From Palsa-504 sp963822765 (GTDB lineage: Bacteria; Actinomycetota; Actinomycetes; Streptosporangiales; Streptosporangiaceae): 64,000 nt of DNA. Both the position numbers and the translations under genes were made by a program. The stretch covers positions 62,001-126,000 of the forward strand of contig CAWGJL010000005.1 of the NCBI GenBank assembly GCA_963822765.1. Direction: 5' to 3'. Below are positions 1 through 7,325 of this stretch, one piece after another (positions within the stretch are counted from its first letter, which is position 1; the number at the start of each line of letters is the position of its first letter). Below the pieces are notes generated by a model. It worked only from the letters and a program-made list of their open reading frames with translations. It did no database searches and was not told where the DNA came from.

Positions 1-98
1 GGCCGATGGCGCCGTCGATCTGCTCCCGCAAGATGCCGGCGTGACCAGCGTGCCGTGCGGTCTCCTCGATCATGTGCGTCACGATCCCTCTCAGCGGC
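1..98 (-). pseudogene. DinB/DUF664-family fragment at the left edge
   Basis: One frame on the minus strand reads HMIEETARHAGHAGILREQ followed by IDGAIG, the metal-site helix and tail typical of DinB-like DUF664 proteins (four-helix bundle, often thiol-S-transferase related). The homologous stretch begins near position 98 with no start codon and runs out of the window on the left, so only part of the gene is visible. Upstream, in the same frame, the sequence becomes proline/arginine rich and does not resemble the family. It is probably a truncated gene, but the missing left end leaves this open. Confidence 0.5.
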
Positions 99-147
99 CT
101 GGGCGGTGGCCGGGCTGAGCAGGGCGTGGATGGGTCCGGAGGGCCGG

Positions 148-576
148 CTAACCGTCCGTTGGCCGTGGCGGGCGTCCCCTGATGACCGGGTTGGTCAGGA
201 CGCCGACACCGTCGATGCCGATGCTGACCGCATCCCCGTCGGCCAGGCTGAACGGCAGCTCGGGAACGAGCGACGTACCGGTGGCCAGGATCGCGCCGTC
301 CGGGAACACGTCCGCGCGGTACAGGTGCTCCACCAGCTCGCCGAACCTACGGTGCAGCCCGGCGGTCGAGGCGGTCCCGGCCCAGATGGCGGCGCCGTCC
401 CGGGTGATCATCAGCGTGATGGTGAGCCGGCACGGATCGGGGATCTCCCACGCAGGGCGGATCGCCGGTCCAAGTGCGCAACTGCCCAGGTAGATCTTGG
501 CCTGGGGCAGGTACAGCGGGTTCTCCCCCTCGATCGTGCGCGAGCTGACGTCGTTGCAGATCGTGTAGCCGCAGAT
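148..576 (-). pseudogene. Fumarylacetoacetate hydrolase family, C-terminal remnant
   Basis: The minus frame from about 570 reads GYTICNDVSSRTIEGEN, then SCALGPAI and, near the end, an ATGTSLVPELPFSLADGD stretch, matching the C-terminal half of the FAH/2-hydroxyhepta-2,4-diene-1,7-dioate isomerase fold (C-C bond hydrolysis or isomerisation in aromatic catabolism). The N-terminal half, with most metal ligands, is absent: similarity stops near 576, and just beyond it the other strand begins a different truncated gene. The stop codon is at 148. I read this as an inactive remnant left by a deletion or rearrangement at about 577-590. Confidence 0.7.
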
Positions 577-590
577 CGGGCTGCACCGCG

Positions 591-1346
591 GCGGCTGTCG
601 TCGCTGCCTGTTCCGGCGGTGGGGCACCGTCCGACACTGGCGGCTCGGCCACATCGGGAGCGGTGAACTGGTGGGGCTGGAGCCCGACCGCTCAGGCCGC
701 CCGGGCCGACATCGCGGCGTTCAACAAGGTCTATCCGCACATCAAGGTCAACTACAAGCTGCTTCCGGTGACGCCAGCAACGATTTCCTGGCCGGGAAGT
801 ACGCCATGATCGAGATGGGCACCTGGTATACGCCGAACGCGACGCGTTCGGGCCTGCTCGACGCGATCTCGGCAGCCGGGGTGAGCAACCCGACGCCGTT
901 CACGGCCATACCCATCCCGTTCCCGGATATGGCCGGGCCGGGCCACCAGGGAGGCTACTACTTCGGCGAGTCGGATTACGGCCTGGCCGTCAACGTCAAG
1001 TCGCGGGTCAGGAACGCCGCTGTGACGTTCGTGACCTGGATGACGACCTCCAAGGAAGGCCAGCAGCTGGTCGCGAACGGCCTCAATGACTTCCCTTCGC
1101 TGCGGGGATCAACCCAGACTGGAACTCGGTCCAGCTGGTGGACCCGAGCGTGCAGCTGCCCGTAATCTCCGGGCTCATCGAGCAGACGTCCCGCGTGACC
1201 GAACCGCGGGAGGCGCCGCTGAACGCGGAAAGCAGCAGGCCATCCAGGTGGCCGCGACGACGGCGGCGGCGGGTCAGGCTACGCCGGCCCAGGCCGTGGC
1301 GACCTTGCAGGCCGCGGCAGTGCAGGCCGGCGTGAAGTTCAAGTGA
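591..1346 (+). pseudogene. ABC-transporter sugar-binding lipoprotein, deleted and frameshifted
   Basis: The first frame shows a lipobox, VVAACSGGG, followed by AVNWWGWSPTAQAARADIAAF, the mature start of an extracellular family 1 solute-binding lipoprotein. After about 60 codons, at NYKLLPV, the text jumps to FLAGKYAMIEMGTWY in another frame, so most of the N-lobe is deleted. It then reads through YYFGESDYGLAVNVKSR and shifts frame near 1100 (INPDWNSVQLVDPSVQLPV) and again near 1230 (KQQAIQVAATTAAAGQ) to a natural C-terminus GVKFK. With no start codon, one large deletion and at least two further frameshifts, it cannot make a working binding protein. No permease genes are adjacent. Confidence 0.75.
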
Positions 1347-1462
1347 TCGCCCGGGGAGATTGATCGTGGTCACGGCTGACCATTCCGCGGCTTGATAGCC
1401 GCGCTGTCGTCCGCCTGACGTCCGAAACGGCCATCACGGAGGCACTCCGGTCTCAGGCGCGG

Positions 1463-1924
1463 TCAGTGTCCGGGCAACGTGACGTGGTGAGGAGCTAGTT
1501 CTTCTAGGCTGGCCGCACCCAGGAGCCGCATGGTCCGTTCGATATCGCTTCTCAGGACGGCAATCATGCAGTCGACGCCCGCCCTTCCGCCGGCCATGAG
1601 ACCGTAGAGGCAGGCGCGGCCGACCATGGTGAACCGGGCGCCGAACATGGTGTCCAGAAGCTCGGCGACGGTGCCGGGCCACCGGGACAGCGACGCGAAG
1701 GCCAGCGGTTCGGTGGTCAGGAAGTTGAACCACCAGGCCGGCCGGGTGAGTGCGTCGAGGATGGTGCTGACCGTGAGCTGGGGCGGGATGGTAAAGCCGT
1801 TCCGCTTATCTCGCAGCCGCGCGCCGGCTACGGGGACGTCGACGGTGACGAGCAGCGTGTCGTAACCGGCGTTGGCCGCCCGGTCAACCAGGGCCATGGA
1901 GCGGTCCCGGTGAGGCGGCAGCAC
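1463..1924 (-). pseudogene. FMN-dependent alpha-hydroxy-acid dehydrogenase, internal deletion
   Basis: The reading frame is open, but the protein is two pieces of an LldD/glycolate-oxidase type enzyme. The first part has AGYDTLLVTVDVPVAGARLR and the following IPPQLT helix region. It is joined at about DTMFGARF to VGRACLYGLMAGGRAGV and the natural C-terminus. The joint removes the segment with the catalytic histidine and the SNHGGRQ-type FMN loop, and the first hundred or so residues are also gone. The family is about 380-400 residues; this is 153. The first codons overlap sequence next to the TetR stop, so the start at 1924 is probably accidental. Confidence 0.7.
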
Positions 1925-1939
1925 ACGGCACGGCTGGTC

Positions 1940-2596
1940 CTACCCCGAGCCGCCCGATCGCGACCTCTCGGTGGTCAGGGCCTGGACGCGGTCGAGCATA
2001 GCGTCCAGCGTGACTTCGAGCGGCCTGGTGTCGCGCTGGAGCTGGGTCAGCAGCAAGCCGCCCTGCAGAGCGGCCAGCGTCGCGAGCGCGAGGTCATCCG
2101 GGTCCGTGCCCGGGGCCAGGTCGCCGCGCGCGTGCATGGCCTGGAATCCCTCGCGGATCCGTCCTTCCCAGCGGCGCAGCCCCCGGGCCGCGGCCAGCCG
2201 GGCCACCGCATCGGTCTCGGCCACCTCGGCGCCCAGGGCGCCGATCGGGCATCCGCCGCGGCAGCCGAGCTGGCGCTGGTGCTCGATCAGGAAATCGCGC
2301 CAGGCCCGCAGGCCCGCCATCGAGTCCAGGCGCTCCAGGTGCGCCCCCTGGGCGTCGAGCACCGCGTCTGTCTGGTAGTCGATGACGGCGCGGACCAGGG
2401 CCTGCTTGTCCTCGAAGTAGTGATACACCTGCGATCCGCTCACCCCGGCGGCCGCCCGGATGTCCTCCAGCGTGGTCTCCGCCACCCCGTTGTCGAACAT
2501 CAGCTCCGCCGCTGCCGCGACGATCCGCTGCCGGGTCTCGCGCCCGCGCCGGGTCAGCGGGCGTCCCGCTGGCGCTCCGGTCTCGTGCTCGCTCAT
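1940..2596 (-). CDS. TetR/AcrR-family transcriptional repressor
   Basis: A 218-residue regulator. Residues about 15-65 form the TetR helix-turn-helix (TRQRIVAAAAELMFDNGV, then VSGSQVYHYFEDKQALVRAV). The ligand-binding half carries CRGGCPIGALGAE, a signature of the LmrA/YxaF-like C-terminal domain. The gene is divergent from an SDR oxidoreductase, with 92 bp between the two starts. That gap contains two near-identical 16-bp sites, so autorepression and control of the SDR gene are likely. The inducer is unknown. TetR repressors beside an oxidoreductase usually sense a small substrate or toxic compound handled by that enzyme; here this is inference. Confidence 0.9.
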   Translation of the reverse strand: MSEHETGAPAGRPLTRRGRETRQRIVAAAAELMFDNGVAETTLEDIRAAAGVSGSQVYHYFEDKQALVRAVIDYQTDAVLDAQGAHLERLDSMAGLRAWRDFLIEHQRQLGCRGGCPIGALGAEVAETDAVARLAAARGLRRWEGRIREGFQAMHARGDLAPGTDPDDLALATLAALQGGLLLTQLQRDTRPLEVTLDAMLDRVQALTTERSRSGGSG

Positions 2597-2612
2597 ACCT
2601 GGAGCCTATCAG

Positions 2613-2666
2613 AAAACTGGATTGGACAACCCAGTTTTGTTTCGCCATAGTGGATCGTACAACCCA
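2613..2666. promoter_or_regulatory. Twin TetR operator sites in the tetR/SDR divergent promoter
   Basis: Positions 2613-2638 form a 26-bp palindrome (12-bp arms around GA, one mismatched pair) with core TGGATTGGACAACCCA at 2618-2633. A second copy, TGGATCGTACAACCCA, lies at 2651-2666. It matches 14 of 16 bases and is spaced 33 bp centre to centre, about three helical turns, so both sites face the same side of the DNA. A possible SDR promoter, TTGGAC (2622-2627) and CATAGT (2646-2651) with an 18-bp spacer, would be covered by both sites. Binding by the adjacent TetR protein is inferred. Confidence 0.7.
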
Positions 2667-2688
2667 GATAACTGCGAGAGGGACTCAC

Positions 2689-3441
2689 ATGACTTCCACC
2701 GACCTGGCCGGCAGCACGGCCCTGATCACCGGCGCGACCAGCGGCATCGGACGCGCCACGGCCGTCCGGCTGGCTCGACGCGGCGCGCACGTCCTGGTCA
2801 GCGGACGTGATCCCGGGCGCGGCGAGGCGGCCGTCGACGCTATCCGCGCCGCGGGCGGGAAGGCCGATTTCATCGCCGCGGACCTGGCCAACGCCGACTC
2901 GGTGCGCGCGCTCGCCCGCCGGGCCGTCGAGCTGGGCGGCGGCCACGTCGACATCCTCGTCAACAACGCCGGCGTCTTTCCCTTCGGGCCCACCCCGGAC
3001 GCCAGCGACGCCGACATCGACACCGTCTACGCCGTCAACGTCAAGGCCCCCTTCATCCTGGTCGCCGAGCTCGCACCCGCTATGGCCGCTCGCGGCAAGG
3101 GAGCCGTCGTCAACGTGCTGACCATGGTCGCCCACTTCGGGATCGCCGGCATGGGCCTGTACGGGTCGAGCAAGGCCGCACTCACCCTGCTCACCAAGGC
3201 CTGGGCGGCCGAGTTCGGTCCCAGCGGCGTCCGCGTCAACGCGGTCAGCCCAGGGCCGACCCGAACCGAGGGCACAGAAGCGATGGGCAGCCGGCTCGAC
3301 GTGCTCGCATCCATGGCCCCGGCCGGGCGCCCGGCCGCACCGGACGAGATCGCATCCGCCATCGGCTACCTCGCCGGCGACGAGGCCAGCTTCGTCCACG
3401 GCGCCGTTCTCGACGTCGACGGCGGCCGGAACGCGGCGTAG
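2689..3441 (+). CDS. Short-chain dehydrogenase/reductase
   Basis: A 250-residue classical SDR: TGATSGIG cofactor loop near residues 12-19, NNAG motif, catalytic Tyr-Lys in YGSSK, and a C-terminus ending DVDGGRNAA. It should catalyse NAD(P)-dependent oxidation or reduction of an alcohol/ketone in the cytoplasm; the substrate cannot be read from sequence. ATG 2689 is preferred over the GTG at 2650 because gagaggga sits just before it and because the GTG lies inside the operator region. It is the probable target of the divergent TetR and is followed by a strong hairpin, so it looks monocistronic. Confidence 0.9.
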   Translation: MTSTDLAGSTALITGATSGIGRATAVRLARRGAHVLVSGRDPGRGEAAVDAIRAAGGKADFIAADLANADSVRALARRAVELGGGHVDILVNNAGVFPFGPTPDASDADIDTVYAVNVKAPFILVAELAPAMAARGKGAVVNVLTMVAHFGIAGMGLYGSSKAALTLLTKAWAAEFGPSGVRVNAVSPGPTRTEGTEAMGSRLDVLASMAPAGRPAAPDEIASAIGYLAGDEASFVHGAVLDVDGGRNAA

Positions 3442-3471
3442 CACTCAGGCACGGCATCTCGTCTTCACGGG

Positions 3472-3508
3472 GCAGGGCCAGGGAGGGATCTTCCCTCTCC
3501 AGCCCTGC
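3472..3508 (+). terminator. Hairpin terminator after the SDR gene
   Basis: GCAGGGC (3472-3478) pairs with GCCCTGC (3502-3508), and an inner AGGGA/TCCCT stem adds to it. It lies 30 bp after the SDR stop codon. There is no long T-run, as is usual in actinomycetes. Confidence 0.55.
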
Positions 3509-3631
3509 AGTGATGTTCCCTGGTGCGCCCGTCTCTTTACCTCGGGCGAGCACAGCTGGAGCAATCCTGTCGCCTGGATTGCGCTATGAGGCGAGGGAGA
3601 GGTCGCGGCTGAGCCGCCGGTACCATTCTGC

Positions 3632-3738
3632 GACGTGCGGCGGGGACTTCGCGCCGGGGCCGGGCTGACGCAGGAGGAGCTTGCCGGGGAGGGCCGGCCT
3701 GAACCCGCGGGCGATCAGTGACCTGGAGCGGATGTCGA
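3632..3738 (+). pseudogene. XRE-type helix-turn-helix remnant
   Basis: One frame reads LRAGAGLTQEELAG and, after a one-base shift, AGLNPRAISDLER. Together these are the helix-turn-helix of XRE domains found at the N-terminus of many actinobacterial regulators. Nothing of the rest of the protein follows and no start codon is in place. The remaining part of 3509-3809 shows no other recognisable coding sequence. Confidence 0.5.
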
Positions 3739-3809
3739 GAAAGCGATCCTGGCTACGACCACACCCTGAGCACTGATGAACTCAGCTTCGATCAGAGAGG
3801 TCTGCCGTC

Positions 3810-4454
3810 ATGTCACTTGTCCGCGTGCACAACTTTTCCGTCTCGCTCGATGGCTTCGGCACCGGTGCTGACCAGAGCCTGGAGGCACCCTTCGGGCATG
3901 CCGGCGGCCGGCTGGTGCGGTGGTTCACCGGCACCCGTTCATTCCACGTCACGCAAGGCCAGCAAGGCGGGAGCACCGGCATCGACGATGCCTTCGCGAG
4001 CAACTGGGGGCCGGGCGTCGGCGCGGAGATCATGGGCCGCAACAAGTTCGGCCCGCAGCGCGGGCCGTGGACCGACCAGGAGTGGAAGGGCTGGTGGGGC
4101 GAGGAACCGCCGTTCCATACCCCCGTCTTCGTGCTCACCCATCACGTCAGGCCCTCGATCGAGATGAAGGGCGGCACCACCTTCCACTTCATCGACGCCA
4201 GCCCGGCGCAGGCGCTTGCGGCGGCCAGGCAGGCGGCGGGCGGCCTCGACGTCCGCATCGGCGGCGGCCCGGCCGTCATCCGCCAGTTCCTCGCCGCCGG
4301 CCTGATCGACCACATGCACATCGCGCTCGTGCCGGTCCTCCTCGGCCGCGGCGAGCCCCTCTGGGACGGCTTGGAGGACCTGGAGGAGCGCTTCGCCATC
4401 GAGTCGGTGAGCTCCCCCAGCGGCGTCACCCACGTCACGTTCACCCGTCGTTAG
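3810..4454 (+). CDS. Dihydrofolate-reductase-like (RibD C-terminal domain) protein
   Basis: A 214-residue protein of the RibD-C/DHFR-like family (YyaP/YwjB group). It has an N-terminal HNFSVSLDGFGTG strand and loop, a GAEIMGRNKFG nucleotide-site segment, and the hallmark IGGGPAVIRQFLAAGLID followed by VPVLLGRGEPLW. The family binds NADPH and reduces an unknown pteridine- or flavin-like compound; these stand-alone members are mostly uncharacterised. ATG 3810 is preceded by agagagg with good spacing. It stands alone, with remnants on both sides. Confidence 0.85.
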   Translation: MSLVRVHNFSVSLDGFGTGADQSLEAPFGHAGGRLVRWFTGTRSFHVTQGQQGGSTGIDDAFASNWGPGVGAEIMGRNKFGPQRGPWTDQEWKGWWGEEPPFHTPVFVLTHHVRPSIEMKGGTTFHFIDASPAQALAAARQAAGGLDVRIGGGPAVIRQFLAAGLIDHMHIALVPVLLGRGEPLWDGLEDLEERFAIESVSSPSGVTHVTFTRR

Positions 4455-4567
4455 CCGCGCTCAGGGCTGCCTCCCGGACAGAGGCGAGGTCTGGGGCGGA
4501 CCGCGCTGGCCGGCCGCGCGGCGCGGCCACCGTGATCGCATCCAGCACGATTATGCCGATCCGCCGG

Positions 4568-4735
4568 TTATCCCGACGATGCCGTGACGGCCCTGGTCAC
4601 GGGTGCGCCAGAGCCCTCACGGACGGCATAATTGAGCCGCTCATCGTTGCGGTCCAGCGGTTCCCAGCAGGTCACCGCCGCCGGGCTTGAGGACCCTGCG
4701 GGTCTCTTCATAGGTGCTGGCGGGCTCGCCCTCCA
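4568..4735 (-). pseudogene. SAM-dependent methyltransferase remnant
   Basis: On the minus strand YEETRRVLKPGG, the strand-5 motif of class I methyltransferases, is followed after a one-base shift by AVTCWEPLDRNDERLNYAV and a stop at 4568. No AdoMet-binding loop is seen upstream. The rest of 4455-4970 shows no other gene. Confidence 0.4.
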
Positions 4736-4970
4736 AGCTGGATGAATCAGCCCGGTAAAGCCCCAAGGCCGCGCGGCGTAGCCCGCTCATCGCTCCTGCG
4801 ACCAGGTACAGGACCAGGGGTTTACCCGGGGGTGATCGCGCGCCTTTAGATGCGATGGTTATGCCATGTCATGCGCGAAGGGCGGGCGCCAGGTCATCTT
4901 CCCCGGCGGCCTGGCCAACTTCGGTCCGGCATCACCGGCTGTCTTGAGACTCGCCACGGGCATGATTTTG

Positions 4971-4988
4971 AGTAGTCAAACGACTACT
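4971..4988. promoter_or_regulatory. Perfect 7-4-7 palindrome upstream of the VOC gene
   Basis: AGTAGTCAAACGACTACT is a perfect inverted repeat (AGTAGTC / GACTACT around AAAC) in an unusually A/T-rich stretch 67 bp before the VOC gene start. It has the form of a dimeric-repressor operator. No regulator gene is adjacent, so the protein that binds it is unknown. Confidence 0.5.
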
Positions 4989-5054
4989 AAGAGTAATAAC
5001 GGCTGCAAATCCGGTGCTAAACGGACTGTGAGACCCAACCAGTGGAGGCTCCAG

Positions 5055-5525
5055 ATGGCCGAGTTCCCAGCGCCCCCAGAGGGAATTGTGCTAGCCCACT
5101 TCATAGTCTCGGACGACGTCGAGCGCTCCCGGCGCTTCTACACCGAAGTACTCGGCGGCACACTGGCCTTCTCCGGTCCCGGAGGGCTGACCTATGTCGC
5201 GCTCTCCAACAGCTGGATCATCATCAATGTTGGCGGAGGGCCAACCGACGACAAGCCGGCGGTCACGCTGGAGACGCCGCGGGATCCCGACCGGGTCAGC
5301 AGCTTCCTCAATATCCGGGTCAAGGACATCGCGGCCGTGTACGCCGAATGGAGCGCCCGGGGTGCTCAATTCCTGACGCCCCCGAAACAGCACCAGTACG
5401 AGATCCGTTGCTATATCCGCGATCCCGACGGTTATCTGATCGAAGTGGGGCAAACCACGGACCCGGACGGGGACTGGTCGCCCGCCCACTGGCCATCAAG
5501 TGCGCCCGCCGAGGCGCCCGAGTGA
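5055..5525 (+). CDS. VOC-superfamily (glyoxalase/bleomycin-resistance-like) protein
   Basis: A 156-residue protein with paired beta-alpha-beta modules: VLAHFIVSDDVERSRRFYTE at the N-terminus, then VSSFLNIRVKDIAAVYAEW and DPDGYLIEVGQ, the last providing the usual metal-ligand glutamate. VOC proteins isomerise, cleave or bind small molecules using a divalent metal; the substrate is unknown. ATG 5055 has gtggagg six bases upstream and starts the fold; an in-frame ATG at 4866 would add 63 unrelated residues and swallow the palindrome at 4971. Likely controlled through that palindrome. Confidence 0.85.
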   Translation: MAEFPAPPEGIVLAHFIVSDDVERSRRFYTEVLGGTLAFSGPGGLTYVALSNSWIIINVGGGPTDDKPAVTLETPRDPDRVSSFLNIRVKDIAAVYAEWSARGAQFLTPPKQHQYEIRCYIRDPDGYLIEVGQTTDPDGDWSPAHWPSSAPAEAPE

Positions 5526-5768
5526 GTGCCGAGATCACCGGTAAATCCCGCATCGGCGGCAGCCGGTCCCCGGACACCCGCGGTTCTCTTCTACGCGACC
5601 GACGACGACCGTGCGGGCCAGGAGGTCGAGCGGTTGATCCGGACGGCCGGCTTCGAGCCGGTCAAGGCGGGCGGGGTCGAACAGTCGGGCCGGCTCGAGG
5701 TGGGCGGCGACCTTCACGATCTCGTAATCGGCCCCGCAGAGGCGCGGTCACTGATCGGTAGGACCTAA
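5526..5768 (+). pseudogene. NADP-dependent (F420-type) oxidoreductase, C-terminal remnant
   Basis: The open frame starts with a GTG touching the VOC stop. Its core, VLFYATDDDRAGQEVERLI and then AGFEPVKAGGVEQSGRLEV, matches the C-terminal dimerisation half of NADPH-dependent F420 reductase-like proteins. The Rossmann half is absent. The frame's end runs into the 3' end of the radical SAM gene on the other strand. It is best taken as a remnant, although transcription from the VOC gene is possible. Confidence 0.55.
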
Positions 5769-6923
5769 TGCTTCGCCGGCGAGATGGGCCCGGTCGAGCC
5801 ACAGGTAACGCACCGACTGCGGGTTGAGGTGGACCCCGAGCCCGTCGGCATCGCCGTAGCGGGCCGCTAGCTCATCCGGCGCGGGAAGCGGGCCGGGACC
5901 GAACCACAGCTCGTCATCGCTCTCGCGGCCGTGCGCCAGGGCCCGGTCCAGCACCGCGGCGACGCCGTCGGCGCGCAGGTTGCCGTGCCGGGTCCGGTAC
6001 AGGCCCGCGAGGCCCGAGTAGATCTCCAGGTTCGGGCGGCACACCAGCGCGAGCTCGCCCGGTGTGCTATCCGGGATTTCCGGCCAGCCACCAGCCAGGG
6101 CCTGGCCCACATAAGCGGCCTCGGTGCGGGATTCCACGCTGGCCCACCGCTCCGGATGCACCGTCAGCTCCGCGATCCGGGCGGCGGCCGGCAGCAGGTC
6201 CGGGAGCGCGGGCCGCAGCCGCTCATTCCGGCGGGACCGGGGGGTTGGCAGGAAGCCCGCGGTCTCAATAGACATGGCCTGCACCTCGCGCTGCGGCAAG
6301 ACAGCGGCTAGCTCGTCCAACTGGGGCACGCTGGCGGTGGTGAGGAAGACGTTACAGCCGACGCTTACTCCCATCGCGCGGGCACGCTCGACGGCCAGGC
6401 ATGTTTCGGCGAACGCGCCCCGGCGGTTCACCTGCCGGTCGTGGACCTCGCCGGCGCCGTGGAACGCAGTCCAGATGTTGAGCGTGCCGGTGTCGGCAGC
6501 GGCCTGCAGCACCGCCTGCCAGTCGTCGCGGACCGCCAGCGGAACGCCCGTGGTGGTCAGCGGCTCGAACATGGTCCCCCCGCGCGCCGTGCCGCTGTGG
6601 GAGTTGAACAGCCCGAACAGCGTGGCCGCATCCGGGTGGGCGGCCACCTCATGCATCGGGTAGGCATCGAAGGCCACACCGTGGTGGTCGCAGAACCGGT
6701 GCGCCTCCTCCAGCACCCACTCGATGTCGGCCAGCGCCATCATCTGGTACCCGGTGCCCTGCGCCCAGCAGTGCCGGCACACCGTCGGGCAGCCGGCCAC
6801 TTCCAGGCACAGATACACCAGCGCCGTCCCGGGATCAGCGGACCCGGCGCGGTTCGCGCTGTTGCTCACTTCTCCATAATCGACCCGGCCTCGTCGATGC
6901 TTGCACTGGTTTTCCGCGGACAT
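5748..6923 (-). CDS. Orphan radical SAM protein
   Basis: A 391-residue protein with C45-x3-C49-x2-C52 in VAGCPTVCRHCWAQG, the [4Fe-4S] cluster motif that reductively cleaves S-adenosylmethionine. After it come FDAYPMHEVAAHP and an MFEPLTTTGVPLAVRDDW stretch consistent with a partial TIM barrel, then FHGAGEVHDRQVNRRGAF. There is no C-terminal SPASM-like cysteine cluster, no B12 domain and no neighbouring precursor peptide. I do not recognise a characterised subfamily; similar proteins occur in actinomycetes annotated only as radical SAM. The start may be the ATG at 6923 or a GTG a little further in. No operon partner is present. Confidence 0.85.
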   Translation of the reverse strand: MSAENQCKHRRGRVDYGEVSNSANRAGSADPGTALVYLCLEVAGCPTVCRHCWAQGTGYQMMALADIEWVLEEAHRFCDHHGVAFDAYPMHEVAAHPDAATLFGLFNSHSGTARGGTMFEPLTTTGVPLAVRDDWQAVLQAAADTGTLNIWTAFHGAGEVHDRQVNRRGAFAETCLAVERARAMGVSVGCNVFLTTASVPQLDELAAVLPQREVQAMSIETAGFLPTPRSRRNERLRPALPDLLPAAARIAELTVHPERWASVESRTEAAYVGQALAGGWPEIPDSTPGELALVCRPNLEIYSGLAGLYRTRHGNLRADGVAAVLDRALAHGRESDDELWFGPGPLPAPDELAARYGDADGLGVHLNPQSVRYLWLDRAHLAGEALGPTDQ

Positions 6924-7008
6924 GATGCGCCATCGTGATCCGGTCGTCGGCAGGCCGGTTCACCATGCGGTCACCGCAGGGTCCTCTGGTGCCTTGACCT
7001 AGGGCATT

Positions 7009-7260
7009 CCGCCGGACCGGGTGGTGTTCAGCTGGGACATCAGCCCGCGGTGGACGATCGAGACCGACCAGGCCCGCACCAGCGAGGTCGACGTCCGGTT
7101 CTACGCCGAATCACCGGCCCGCACCCGGGTCGAGCTTGAGCACCGTTATCTGGACCGGCACGGGCCCGGATGGGAAGCGATCACCGACGGCGTCGACGGG
7201 CCCGAAGGCTGGCCGCTGTACCTGGACCGCTACGCCGCGCTGCTGAAGGACGGCCGCTGA
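7009..7260 (+). pseudogene. SRPBCC (AHSA1-like) protein, C-terminal half
   Basis: The frame reads PPDRVVFSWDISPRWTIE, RTRVELEHRYLDRHG and ends GWPLYLDRYAALLKDGR, the second half of an activator-of-Hsp90-ATPase-like START-fold protein. An in-frame TAG lies directly before it and the first half of the fold is missing, so the 79-residue frame opening at GTG 7021 would not fold into a cavity. Interpreted as a 5'-truncated remnant. Confidence 0.6.
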
Positions 7261-7325
7261 CATGCCGCCCATCGTCACCAGCGCCGAATCGACCGCCCGG
7301 CCTCCGTCGGCTGGGAAGGCCCGTC

